64,000 bases of DNA from JACKBJ01 sp964549495. GTDB lineage: Bacteria > Chloroflexota > Anaerolineae > Epilineales > Epilineaceae. The stretch lies in contig CAZJWJ010000005.1 in the NCBI GenBank assembly GCA_964549495.1, positions 25,293-89,292 of the forward strand, in the 5' to 3' direction. Within the stretch, counting starts at the first letter, position 1, and every line of letters begins with the position of its first letter. Shown in pieces: positions 17,028 to 25,726 of the stretch. The position numbers and the translations under genes were made by a program. A model generated the notes under the pieces. That model searched no databases. It was not told the origin of the DNA and saw only the letters and a list, made by a program, of their open reading frames with translations.

Positions 17028-17714
17028 ATGCTTTCGATGCGCATGAGGACGACAACGCGCTGGATCCGATGCCTCTTGCCGATCGCCATGGCCCTCCCCC
17101 TGGCCGGCTGCCTGACCCGGTCCACGCCCGAGACGGGCCCGGATGGCGCGGCCCTCTACGCCCAGTACTGCCAGGTCTGTCACGGCCCCGACGGCCGGAT
17201 GGTCGAAGGGGTGACCAACCCGGTCACCATCAGCCATCCCGACTTCTTGCGGGTGGTCGACGACCAGTTCCTCTTCGACAGCATCGCCCAGGGCCGGCCC
17301 GGTTCGAACGGCCGCGGTCGCCCGGGCACCAAGATGTCGGCCTACGGATTGGAGGACGGTCGGGTCCTATCCGACGAGGAGATCTGGGCCATCGTGGCCC
17401 ACCTGGGCGGCTGGCGCGAAGGCGATAGGATCGAGCCCGAGCCCTTCGACGCTTCGGGGGGTGATGTGGCCGCGGGCGCCGAGCTCTACGCCGATCGCTG
17501 CGCCGAATGCCACGGGCCGGAGGGCTGGGGCAGCCAGGCACCGCGACTGGCCGGCGATACCCTGCAGCAGACCGCCAGCGACGCCTATCTGGCCCACACG
17601 ATCCGCCACGGACGTGCGGGCACGGACATGGAGGCCTACGATCTGGACGATGCGGCCATGGCCGACCTGCTGGCCTTCATCCGACAGCTGGACGATCGAA
17701 GTGAGGAACCCTAG
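17028..17714 (+). CDS. dihaem cytochrome c lipoprotein
   Basis: 228 residues (an ATG at 17037 is an alternative start). A lipoprotein signal ends in PLAGC. Two class I cytochrome c domains follow in tandem, with haem-attachment motifs CQVCH and CAECH. Each has a downstream candidate axial Met in a similar setting (TKMSAY and TDMEAY). It is membrane-anchored on the outer face and probably accepts electrons from the PQQ sugar dehydrogenase encoded just upstream, passing them to a terminal oxidase. The next gene, a DsbB homologue, starts two bases after the stop. Identification is firm; partner is inferred from position. Confidence 0.92.
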   Translation: MLSMRMRTTTRWIRCLLPIAMALPLAGCLTRSTPETGPDGAALYAQYCQVCHGPDGRMVEGVTNPVTISHPDFLRVVDDQFLFDSIAQGRPGSNGRGRPGTKMSAYGLEDGRVLSDEEIWAIVAHLGGWREGDRIEPEPFDASGGDVAAGAELYADRCAECHGPEGWGSQAPRLAGDTLQQTASDAYLAHTIRHGRAGTDMEAYDLDDAAMADLLAFIRQLDDRSEEP

Positions 17715-17716
17715 CC

Positions 17717-18286
17717 ATGGAGTCTCCAGCGATGACGGATCCCCCGACCGAAGCCGGACCGGACGCGCGCCCAGAGGCGGGTTGGCTCGAGCGTCATGGC
17801 TCGAGCATCGTGCTGGCCGTGGCCTGGACGGCCATGCTCGGCAGCCTCTACTTCAGCGAGGTGCTGCATTACCTGCCCTGCCGGCTGTGCTGGTTCCAGC
17901 GCATCCTGATGTACCCGATCGCCCTGATCGCGCTGGTCGGCATCTTGCGCAACGACCGCGGGGCTCCGCTATACGTCTTGCCGCTCTCCCTGCTCGGCAT
18001 TCTGGTCTCCAGCTATCACATCTTGATTCAAAACGGCTTCCTCTCGGAGTCCACCGCCTGCCAGGCCGGTGTGCCCTGCGCCGGGCGCTACATCAACTGG
18101 CTCGGTTTCGTCACCATCCCCGTGCTGGCGCTGACCGCATTCCTGCTGATCAGCTTCGCCGGGTCGGCGGCCCTGCGGGCGCCTGGGCTCGACCATCCGC
18201 GCTCGGAGCGCTTGCGCCGCGTCGGCCTGATCATCGGCATCATCGTCACCTTCTTCGCCCTGCTCTGGCTGCGCGCGACAGCCTGA
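17717..18286 (+). CDS. disulfide bond formation protein, DsbB/BdbC family
   Basis: 189 residues with four transmembrane helices. The first periplasmic loop has the redox pair in LPCRLCWFQR (CxxC). The second loop has CQAGVPCAGRYINWLGFVTIP, holding the second cysteine pair and the conserved tail of the family. The protein reoxidises a DsbA-like thiol oxidase and passes electrons to quinone. It lies two bases after the dihaem cytochrome gene, so it may serve folding of extracytoplasmic cysteine proteins, including cytochromes. No dsbA-like partner is visible in the window. Strong assignment. Confidence 0.93.
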   Translation: MESPAMTDPPTEAGPDARPEAGWLERHGSSIVLAVAWTAMLGSLYFSEVLHYLPCRLCWFQRILMYPIALIALVGILRNDRGAPLYVLPLSLLGILVSSYHILIQNGFLSESTACQAGVPCAGRYINWLGFVTIPVLALTAFLLISFAGSAALRAPGLDHPRSERLRRVGLIIGIIVTFFALLWLRATA

Positions 18287-18362
18287 GCGCCCACGGCGCC
18301 GATTCCGCGCGATTCCCGACCGGACGATCCCCCCGAACCCGCACCCAGGAGATCTGCTTTCC

Positions 18363-18836
18363 ATGACCGACGCGCTCTATTCTTTCGGCCTCGTCGCACA
18401 TTCCCTGATGCGCTGGGCCGTCGTCATCTTCCTCGCCCTGGCCCTGTTCTCGGCGCTGCGCGGCTGGTTCGGGAGACGCGACTTCTCCAGCCTGGATGAT
18501 GCCTTCGGCCGCTACCTGACCATCAGCGCCGACATCCAGCTCCTGCTCGGATTGCTGCTCTACGTCCTCAGCCCGATCGTCATCCAAGCCCGACAGGACA
18601 TGGGCGCCGCGATGGAGAACCCGGCCCTGCGCTACTACTCGATGGAACACCTGGTGATGACCTTGGCGGCCATCGTCTTGATCCACATCGGACGCGCGCG
18701 CAGCCGTCGGGCCATCGACGCGGTGCTCAAGCACAAGCAGGCCGCGATCTTCTTCGGCCTGGCCGCGCTGTTGATCCTCATCGGCGTGCCCTGGCCCTTC
18801 ATGCCCAATGCGCGGCCGCTGCTGCCCTCCTTCTAG
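18363..18836 (+). CDS. four-helix membrane protein, small cytochrome b-like family
   Basis: 157 residues with about four transmembrane helices and His residues at membrane borders (VAHSLMRW, MEHLVMTLAAIVLIHIGR). The pattern HSLMRW, ADIQLLLGLLLYVLSP, ALRYYSMEH and IGVPWPF matches, from memory, a short membrane family sometimes annotated as cytochrome B in Bacteroidota and Chloroflexota; no heme binding is proved. It follows dsbB by 76 bases and may belong to the same redox unit. Function unknown. Confidence 0.72.
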   Translation: MTDALYSFGLVAHSLMRWAVVIFLALALFSALRGWFGRRDFSSLDDAFGRYLTISADIQLLLGLLLYVLSPIVIQARQDMGAAMENPALRYYSMEHLVMTLAAIVLIHIGRARSRRAIDAVLKHKQAAIFFGLAALLILIGVPWPFMPNARPLLPSF

Positions 18837-18865
18837 CGAGCCGGAGACGGGGTTGCCGACATCCA

Positions 18866-18897
18866 GAGGGCCGGTGACCGCGCGGTCACCGGCCCTC
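18866..18897. terminator. 32-bp perfect palindrome between convergent genes
   Basis: A perfect 32-bp palindrome centred between 18881 and 18882 (arms beginning GAGGGCCGGTGACC). It lies 30 bases after the plus-strand redox genes and before the minus-strand small basic gene ending at 18987, so it can act on both transcripts. No T-tract on either strand. Confidence 0.6.
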
Positions 18898-18986
18898 GTC
18901 ACGTCCGTCGCCGATTGCCCTCATCCGGCCGAAGGCCCGCGCGATTCGCCGATGGCGGCCGCAGGGGATTCGGACCGATGGGCAGA

Positions 18987-19151
18987 TCAGTCGGGAATCA
19001 CCACCTTGGGGGCGATCCGCTGCAGCTTCTCGACCAGGCGCTCGCGCTCCTTGCGATCGCTGGACTCGGCGATGCGCGCCTTGAGCTTGGCGACCTTCTT
19101 GCTTCGCTTGCGGCGTCGGACCAGGCGTCGGTGCTTCTCGGATGCGGCCAT
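18987..19151 (-). CDS. small basic protein
   Basis: 54 residues from the ATG at 19151, chosen for the GAGGAA site seven bases upstream; the frame allows 20 more residues. Lys/Arg-rich helix (KHRRLVRRRKRSKKVAKLK) followed by a mixed-charge helix. It resembles small uncharacterised basic proteins sometimes found near ribosomal or RNA genes, but I cannot assign a family. It is divergent from mscS and convergent with the redox genes. Confidence 0.5.
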   Translation of the reverse strand: MAASEKHRRLVRRRKRSKKVAKLKARIAESSDRKERERLVEKLQRIAPKVVIPD

Positions 19152-19309
19152 GCGGCGTTCCTCGGGCTCGGCGTCGGGTCCGCGCGGCCCGCACGTCGAG
19201 GCCGCGGCCACCCGCGCTTCGGATTCTGGCTCGATCCCCGGCGGGGAATCTTTGGGCAGAGTCTAGCCCAAGCCCGCGGCGCTGGCGAGTGCTGGATGGG
19301 CCCATTAGA

Positions 19310-20497
19310 ATGGACGTCATGATCGACCTATTGCGATGGTCCGGCTTCCCGCTGATCGACTTCGCCACGGCCCTGCTCCTGCTCGGTCTGGGCATGAAAC
19401 TTCTCGACCTGGTCATCGACCTCATCCTGGGGCGCTTGGTTTCCTGGACCCGCCTGGAGCTCGACGACCTGGCGGTGGCGGCCCTGCACGGGCCGGCGAT
19501 GGCGCTGGCGGGCCTTCTGGGCTTGGCCGGCTCGCTGCGCTTGCTGGTGGTCCCGCTGGAGATCGAGGTCGGCCGGTCGGAGCAGAAGGCCCAGCTGGCG
19601 CGTGAGGCGGCACGGGCCATCGCGGACCCCGCCGGCGGCCGGCTCCTGCGCCTGGCCAAGCTCAACCTGGCCCCGGAGCAGCTGGAGACGGCCGACCGCC
19701 TGCTCTGGACCCTGGCCTTCCTGGCGATCGCCTTGGCCGCCGGCCGTTTGGTCGGTCTGGCCGTGGAAGGCATGGGCCAGCGAGCGGACGGAGCCGGCAG
19801 CCTGGCCCGCGAGATGGGACCGCTCTTGGTCAACTTGGGCAAGGTGGCCGTGCTGCTGGCCGCGGCCGTAGGCGTGCTGTCGATCTGGGACATCTCGATC
19901 ACGCCGCTCTTGGCCTCGGCCGGCGTGGTCGGTCTGGCGGTGGCCCTGGCGGCCCAGGAGTCGCTGGCCAACTTCTTCGGCGGCGTCAGCCTCTTTCTGG
20001 ACCGCAGCTATCAAATCGGGGACTACATCGTGCTCGACGGAGAGGAGCGGGGCGCGGTCGAGCACCTCGGCCTGCGCTCGACCCGGCTGCGGACTCGGGA
20101 CGACGTCTTGATCACCATCCCCAACAGCATCATGGCCGCCAGCAAGGTGGTCAATCAGAGCGGTCCGGGCGGACGCTTCCGGGTGCGCTTGCCGGTGGGC
20201 ATCGCCTACGGCGCCGACATCGATGCGGCCGAGCGGCAGATGCTCGAGGCCGCGGCGGGAGAAGACCTGGTCCTGGACCGCCCCGAGCCGCGCGTGCGCT
20301 TCCGGGCCTTCGGCGACTCCTCGCTGAACCTGGAGCTCCTGTGCTGGTGCGCCGATCCGGCCGAGCGCGGGCTCTTGGTGCACCGCCTCGGCAAGGACGT
20401 CTACCGGCGCTTCGAGGCCGAGGGCGTCCTCATCCCCTTCCCGCAGCTGGACGTGCACCTACACCGGGACGGATCCAAGGAGGAGCACGACGGATGA
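19310..20497 (+). CDS. mechanosensitive ion channel, MscS family
   Basis: 395 residues (an ATG at 19319 is an alternative start). Several N-terminal membrane helices precede the pore-lining TM3 (ASAGVVGLAVALAAQESLAN) and the beta domain (FLDRSYQIGDYIVLDGEERG, then STRLRTRDDVLITIPNS). A C-terminal alpha-beta domain ends in FPQLDVHLH. The channel opens under membrane tension to release solutes during osmotic downshift. Its stop overlaps the start of the aminotransferase gene (ATGA), so the two are translationally coupled, although no functional link is obvious. Family assignment is secure. Confidence 0.92.
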   Translation: MDVMIDLLRWSGFPLIDFATALLLLGLGMKLLDLVIDLILGRLVSWTRLELDDLAVAALHGPAMALAGLLGLAGSLRLLVVPLEIEVGRSEQKAQLAREAARAIADPAGGRLLRLAKLNLAPEQLETADRLLWTLAFLAIALAAGRLVGLAVEGMGQRADGAGSLAREMGPLLVNLGKVAVLLAAAVGVLSIWDISITPLLASAGVVGLAVALAAQESLANFFGGVSLFLDRSYQIGDYIVLDGEERGAVEHLGLRSTRLRTRDDVLITIPNSIMAASKVVNQSGPGGRFRVRLPVGIAYGADIDAAERQMLEAAAGEDLVLDRPEPRVRFRAFGDSSLNLELLCWCADPAERGLLVHRLGKDVYRRFEAEGVLIPFPQLDVHLHRDGSKEEHDG

Positions 20498-21663
20498 GCT
20501 CGCACCGCCTGGCCGCCTTCGGCACCTCGGTCTTCAGCCAGATGAGCGCCCTGGCCCGGGACCACGACGCCATCAACTTGTCCCAGGGCTTCCCCGACTT
20601 CGAAGGACCGCCCGAGCTGCTGGATCTGGCCGAAGCGGCCCTGCGCGAGGGACACAACCAGTACGCGCCCTCGACCGGTCATCCCGAGCTGGTCTCGGCC
20701 TTGGCCGAAGCCACCCGCCAGCGCTATGGGCTGGACTACGATCCGGCCGGCGAGACCAGCGTCTTCTGCGGCGCGACCGAGGCCTTGGCGGCCGCCGTCC
20801 TGGGCCTGGCCGGCCCCGGCGACGAGATCCTGCTCGTCGAGCCCTTCTACGACAGCTATCCGGCCCTGGTGGCCCTGGCCGGCGCCGAGGCCCGCTACCT
20901 GACGCTGCGCTTCCCGGACTTCGCGCTGGACCTCGAGGCCCTCGACGCGGCCATCTCGCCGCGCACGCGGGCCATCCTGCTCAACACGCCGCACAATCCG
21001 AGCGGCAAGGTCTTCGACCGGGCGGAGCTGGAGGCCCTGGCCGAGCGCTGCCGGCGCCACGACCTGATCGTGATCGCCGACGAGGTCTACGAACACCTGA
21101 CCTTCGACGATGCCAGGCACCAGAGCATCGCCGAGCTGCCGGGCATGCGCCAGCGCACGCTGCGCATCTCCAGCTTCGGCAAGAGCTTCTCGATGACCGG
21201 CTGGAAGGTCGGCTGGGCCCAGGGCCCGCCCGAACTGGTGGCCGCGGCGCAGTCGGCCCACCAATTCCTGACCTTCTGCACCGCGGCGCCGATGCAGGTG
21301 GCGGCCGGCCGTGCCATCCGACACTTCGGTCAGGACTACTTCGAGACCTTGCGCCGGGACTATACCGCCCGGCGAAAGATCTTGCTCGAAGGCCTCCAGC
21401 AAGCCGGCTTCGCCGCGGCTGCGCCCCAGGGCACCTACTTCGTCCTGGCCGACTTCTCGGCACTATGGGAGGGTGACGACCGCAGCTTTGCCGAGCATCT
21501 GGTGCGCGAAGCGGGCGTAGCGACCATCCCGCCCAGCAGCTTCTACGCGCGGGACCGTGCCGAAGGCCAGCATCTCTTGCGCTTCGCCTTCTGCAAGCGG
21601 CGGGAGACTTTGGAGCGCGCGATGGAGCGCCTGGCCCGAAACGTGCGTGCCGGCGCGGGATGA
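20494..21663 (+). CDS. class I/II PLP aminotransferase (methionine/glutamine type, YbdL/MtnE-like)
   Basis: 389 residues from the ATG at 20494, with AAGGAGGAG upstream. Fold type I motifs are INLSQGFPDFEGP, NQYAPSTGHPELVSALA, NTPHNPSGKV, ADEVYEHLTFD and SSFGKSFSMTGWKVGW, with Lys230 as the PLP Schiff base. The opening motif and length match the kynurenine/glutamine-transaminase-K and methionine aminotransferase branch. An omega-amidase gene lies downstream in the same unit (23598-24395). The pair would convert ketoacids such as 4-methylthio-2-oxobutanoate to amino acids using glutamine and then hydrolyse 2-oxoglutaramate. The stop overlaps the next gene by ATGA. Confidence 0.88.
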   Translation: MSSHRLAAFGTSVFSQMSALARDHDAINLSQGFPDFEGPPELLDLAEAALREGHNQYAPSTGHPELVSALAEATRQRYGLDYDPAGETSVFCGATEALAAAVLGLAGPGDEILLVEPFYDSYPALVALAGAEARYLTLRFPDFALDLEALDAAISPRTRAILLNTPHNPSGKVFDRAELEALAERCRRHDLIVIADEVYEHLTFDDARHQSIAELPGMRQRTLRISSFGKSFSMTGWKVGWAQGPPELVAAAQSAHQFLTFCTAAPMQVAAGRAIRHFGQDYFETLRRDYTARRKILLEGLQQAGFAAAAPQGTYFVLADFSALWEGDDRSFAEHLVREAGVATIPPSSFYARDRAEGQHLLRFAFCKRRETLERAMERLARNVRAGAG

Positions 21664-22853
21664 GCTCCACGAGATCCTCCGAGGCAGCCAGCGCGTCGCG
21701 TCCGGACGAGGCTCCGGACGAGGCTCGGGCCGTGGGCGGGTTCGAATTGGATGGCGGGCTCGAAGACGTCGGCGGGCACGAGTACGGCGGCTTCTGCGCC
21801 CGCTGTGGCCGCCGACACGCCATCGGCGCCGGCCACGGTGCCGCGCAGGAGGCGGCGGACTTGCTGGACCGGTCGCTGCAAGCGGGGCGCTTGCCGACGC
21901 CGGTCGGCAGCCCGCCAGGCCCCTCCATCAGCCCGCGATTCGAGGCCTCGGGCGGCCAGATGATCGGGGTCTTGGTGGCCCGCGCCCCCGACGGGCAGCA
22001 GCATCTGCTGCGCGCCTTCTCCGGCCGTTGGGACGGAAGAGCGCGGGTCCCGGGCTGGGCGCCCCCGCTGGTCTTCCCCGATGGCGACCCCGACTGGTGG
22101 ATCGAGGGCACGCGCGCGCTGGACGCCCTGGGGGAGGCCATCGAGACCGAGCGTTCGGCCGTCGCCGACTTGCGCGAGACCCTGCATGGCGCCCTTCGAA
22201 GCCAGCGGCAGGCCTTCGATCGGGATCTGGAGCAGCGCCTGGCAGCTCGCCGAGCGGCACGACGGGCGCGCGCCCGGGCTCGGTCCGTGCTGCAGGATGG
22301 CCGCCTCGATCCCGCGACCGATCCTCGGAATGCCGCCGCGCTGGAAGGCTTGGATGCCGAAAGCCGTCGCGAGAAGGCCGACATCGCCCGCTTTCGCCGG
22401 CGACATCGCCAGGCGCGCTCGGCGCTGCAGGCCGAACTGGCCGCGCTCGAGGCGCCGGCCAGAGATCTCTCGCGCCAGCGGCGGGACCTGTCGCGCCGGC
22501 TCATGCGCCGCATCCACGCGGCCTACCGGATCGTGGACCGTGCCGGGCGCGAGCATCGCTTGCAGTGCGCACATCTGGAGCCGGACCGCATGCCCGGCGG
22601 GGTGGGCGACTGCTGCGCGCCCCGGCTGCTGGCCTGGGCCTCGCGCCAGGGTCTCGAGCCCTTGGGCATGGCCGAGATCTGGATCGGTGCACCGCCAACC
22701 TCCGGAGTCCGGCAGCAGGGCCGGATCTACGGCGCCTGCGAGCGGCTCTGCCAGCCCCTGCTCGGCTTCATGCTCTGCCCGCGGCCCTTGCGTAGCTCGG
22801 AGCGGGAGCAGGGGCGCAAGCCGGAGCGCGAACTCGAGGTCGGCCCCGCGTGA
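21660..22853 (+). CDS. N-terminal domain of long-form RluA, encoded as a separate protein
   Basis: 397 residues. The order of motifs matches, from memory, the N-terminal region of the long RluA-type pseudouridine synthases of Vibrio and Bacteroidetes: a CARCGRRH cysteine segment, GQMIGVLVARAPDGQQHLLR, then FSGRWDG and GWAPPLVF. A long Arg/Ala-rich coiled region (about 160-280) follows. The C-terminal part has GGVGDCCAPRLLAWASRQGL, PLGMAEIWIG and YGACERLCQPLLGFML. In those proteins this precedes the catalytic domain in one chain; here the catalytic domain is the next gene, overlapping by GTGA. It probably acts as an RNA-binding or partner subunit. The role is inference. Confidence 0.7.
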   Translation: MSSTRSSEAASASRPDEAPDEARAVGGFELDGGLEDVGGHEYGGFCARCGRRHAIGAGHGAAQEAADLLDRSLQAGRLPTPVGSPPGPSISPRFEASGGQMIGVLVARAPDGQQHLLRAFSGRWDGRARVPGWAPPLVFPDGDPDWWIEGTRALDALGEAIETERSAVADLRETLHGALRSQRQAFDRDLEQRLAARRAARRARARARSVLQDGRLDPATDPRNAAALEGLDAESRREKADIARFRRRHRQARSALQAELAALEAPARDLSRQRRDLSRRLMRRIHAAYRIVDRAGREHRLQCAHLEPDRMPGGVGDCCAPRLLAWASRQGLEPLGMAEIWIGAPPTSGVRQQGRIYGACERLCQPLLGFMLCPRPLRSSEREQGRKPERELEVGPA

Positions 22854-23554
22854 GGATGGCGCTCCCGCCCATGGCGGCCGGCTTCGAGCCCCCGGATCTC
22901 CGTGGTATCCCCTTGCCCATCGTCTACCGCGACGAGGCCCTGCTGGTGGTCGACAAACCGGCCGGACTCTTGGCCGTGCCGGGGCGCGGTCCCTGGCGCC
23001 GCGACAGCGTGATCGCGCGCATCGCCGACCGCTTCCCCGACGCCGATGGACCGCTGACCGTCCACCGGCTGGACATGGACACCTCGGGCTTGATGCTGGT
23101 GGCCCTGAATGCAGGCAGCCAGCGCGCCCTGTCGATGGCCTTCGAAGGGCGGCGCGTTGACAAGCGTTATGTCGCCTTGCTGGATGGCCGTCTCGAGGCC
23201 GAGGCCGGCTGCGTCCAGCTGGCGACGCGCTTGGATCCGGGAGATCGGCCCCGCCGGATGGTCGACCCCCGTCGGGGCAAGCTGGGGCGGACGGTCTGGC
23301 GCCGTTTGGCCCGGGAGCTCGACGCGGCTGGCCGCGACCGGACCCGCGTCGCGCTGGAGCCGATCACCGGGCGCACCCACCAGCTGCGCATCCACGCGGC
23401 GCATCCGGCCGGGCTCGGCCGGCCCATCCTGGGCGACCGGCTCTATGGAGAAGCCGAGCGGGCGCCGCGCTTGATGCTCCACGCCTGCGCGCTGAGCTTC
23501 GAGCACCCGGTGGACGGGCGGCCGATGGAGCTGACCTCGCCGGCCCCGTTTTGA
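22850..23554 (+). CDS. pseudouridine synthase catalytic domain, RluA family
   Basis: 234 residues from a GTG at 22850 (ATG at 22856 is equally possible). RluA-family motifs are VYRDEALLVVDKPAGLLAVP, HRLDMDTSGLMLVAL with the catalytic Asp, KRYVALLDG and ITGRTHQLRIHAAHP, ending with GDRLYG. It isomerises uridine to pseudouridine in 23S rRNA and possibly tRNA. The start overlaps the stop of the RluA N-terminal-domain gene (GTGA), so the two subunits are made together. A -1 frameshift fusing the two frames cannot be excluded, but no slippery heptamer stands out. Confidence 0.88.
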   Translation: MRMALPPMAAGFEPPDLRGIPLPIVYRDEALLVVDKPAGLLAVPGRGPWRRDSVIARIADRFPDADGPLTVHRLDMDTSGLMLVALNAGSQRALSMAFEGRRVDKRYVALLDGRLEAEAGCVQLATRLDPGDRPRRMVDPRRGKLGRTVWRRLARELDAAGRDRTRVALEPITGRTHQLRIHAAHPAGLGRPILGDRLYGEAERAPRLMLHACALSFEHPVDGRPMELTSPAPF

Positions 23555-23597
23555 TCGCGTCCGGTCCGAACCGGACCCTGGCAAGAGAGAGGTGAGG

Positions 23598-24395
<798 letters not shown>

Positions 24396-24412
24396 AAACG
24401 AGATGCTCTATG

Positions 24413-24452
24413 GCGCGGCCGACGAGGTCTCGGCCGAGCGGTCGGCCCGCGC
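24413..24452. terminator. GC-rich hairpin between convergent genes
   Basis: Arms 24413-24423 and 24441-24452 pair over 11 bp with one bulged C at 24447. It sits between the omega-amidase stop and the argG stop, so it can serve both strands. No T-tract. Confidence 0.5.
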
Positions 24453-24454
24453 GA

Positions 24455-25726
24455 TCAATCCCGCTTGAACTGCGAGTAGTCCGGCGCGGCGTAGCGGGTC
24501 TTGCCGCCCTCGGTCATCTCCATCAGCGCCTCCACCTTCATCTGCAAGCCGAAGAGGTTGATGAAGCCGCGGGCATCGGCCTGATCGTAGACGTCGTCCT
24601 TGCCGAAGGTGGCGAAGTCCTCGCGATAGAGGCTGCGCGGGCTGCTGCGACCGTCGACGATGATCTGGCCCTTGTAGAGCTTGAGCCGCACCCGACCGGT
24701 CACGTGACGCTGGGTCTGATCGATGAAGGCCTGCAAGCCCTCGCGCAGGGTGTGAAACCATTGGCCGAAGTAGACCATCTCGGCGTAGCGCGAAGCCAGA
24801 CGCTCCTTGAAATGCGCCGTCTCGCGATCCAGACACAGCGACTCGAGCTCGCGGTGGGCTGCATACAGGATGCTGCCGCCCGGCGTCTCGTAGACGCCGC
24901 GCGATTTCATGCCCACCAACCGGTTCTCGACGATGTCGATGCGGCCCACCCCGTGGCGGGCCCCGATCCCATTGAGCCGCTGGATCAAGGCCGCCGGCGT
25001 CAGGGCCTCGCCGGCCAGCGCAACCGGGACGCCGCGCTCGAACTCGATCTCGACCCGCTCGGGCTTGTCGGGCGCGTCCTCGGGCGACACGGTCCACTGG
25101 AACATCTCCGGATCCGGCGGCCGATTCGGGTCCTCCAACGGGCCGCCTTCGTGCGAGATATGCCAGAGGTTGCGATCGCGGCTGTAGACGGAGGCCTCGC
25201 GCTTCTCGACCGGCACGCCGTGGAGCTCGGCGTAGTCCAAGGCGTCGTCGCGCGAGCGGATCTCCCACTCGCGCCAGGGCACGATGACCTCCAGGGCCGG
25301 GTTGAGGGCCTTGTAGGTCAATTCGAATCGCACCTGGTCGTTGCCCTTGCCGGTACAGCCATGGGCCAGGGCGTCGGCGCCCACCGCCTCGGCGATGGAG
25401 ACCTGCCATTTGGCGATCAGCGGCCGGGCGATGGCGGTGCCCAGCAGGTATTGGCGCTCGTAGATGGCACCCGACTGCATCATCGGCAGCAGGAAATCGC
25501 GCGCGAACTCCTCGCGCAAGTCCTCGACGATGCAATCCACCGCGCCGCTGGCAAGGGCTTTTTGCGGCAGGGCGTCCAGCGGCTCGTCCTGGCCCAGATC
25601 GGCGCAGAAACAGACCACCTCGCATCCATAGTTCTCGCGCAGCCAGGGGACGATCACGGAAGTGTCGAGGCCTCCGGAGTAGGCCAGGACGACCTTGTTC
25701 AGCTTGCGACCTTTGGAGGCTGGCAT
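24455..25726 (-). CDS. argG: argininosuccinate synthase
   Basis: 423 residues from the ATG at 25726, with GAGGGAG upstream. It ligates citrulline and aspartate using ATP in arginine synthesis. Motifs are LAYSGGLDTSVIVPWL (PP-loop), AHGCTGKGNDQVRFEL, VENRLVGMKSRGVYETPGG and YGQ-like substrate-binding segments (MVYFGQWF). Length is normal for the family. The start codon overlaps the stop of argH by one base (TGATG), so argH and argG are translationally coupled in an order reversed from the common argGH. The C-terminus ends in the usual YSQFKRD-like tail. Assignment is secure. Confidence 0.97.
   Translation of the reverse strand: MPASKGRKLNKVVLAYSGGLDTSVIVPWLRENYGCEVVCFCADLGQDEPLDALPQKALASGAVDCIVEDLREEFARDFLLPMMQSGAIYERQYLLGTAIARPLIAKWQVSIAEAVGADALAHGCTGKGNDQVRFELTYKALNPALEVIVPWREWEIRSRDDALDYAELHGVPVEKREASVYSRDRNLWHISHEGGPLEDPNRPPDPEMFQWTVSPEDAPDKPERVEIEFERGVPVALAGEALTPAALIQRLNGIGARHGVGRIDIVENRLVGMKSRGVYETPGGSILYAAHRELESLCLDRETAHFKERLASRYAEMVYFGQWFHTLREGLQAFIDQTQRHVTGRVRLKLYKGQIIVDGRSSPRSLYREDFATFGKDDVYDQADARGFINLFGLQMKVEALMEMTEGGKTRYAAPDYSQFKRD

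Noticed and set aside
22840..22860. programmed -1 frameshift joining the two RluA frames
   Set aside because: No slippery heptamer or clear downstream structure seen; a plain GTGA stop-start overlap with two proteins is simpler.
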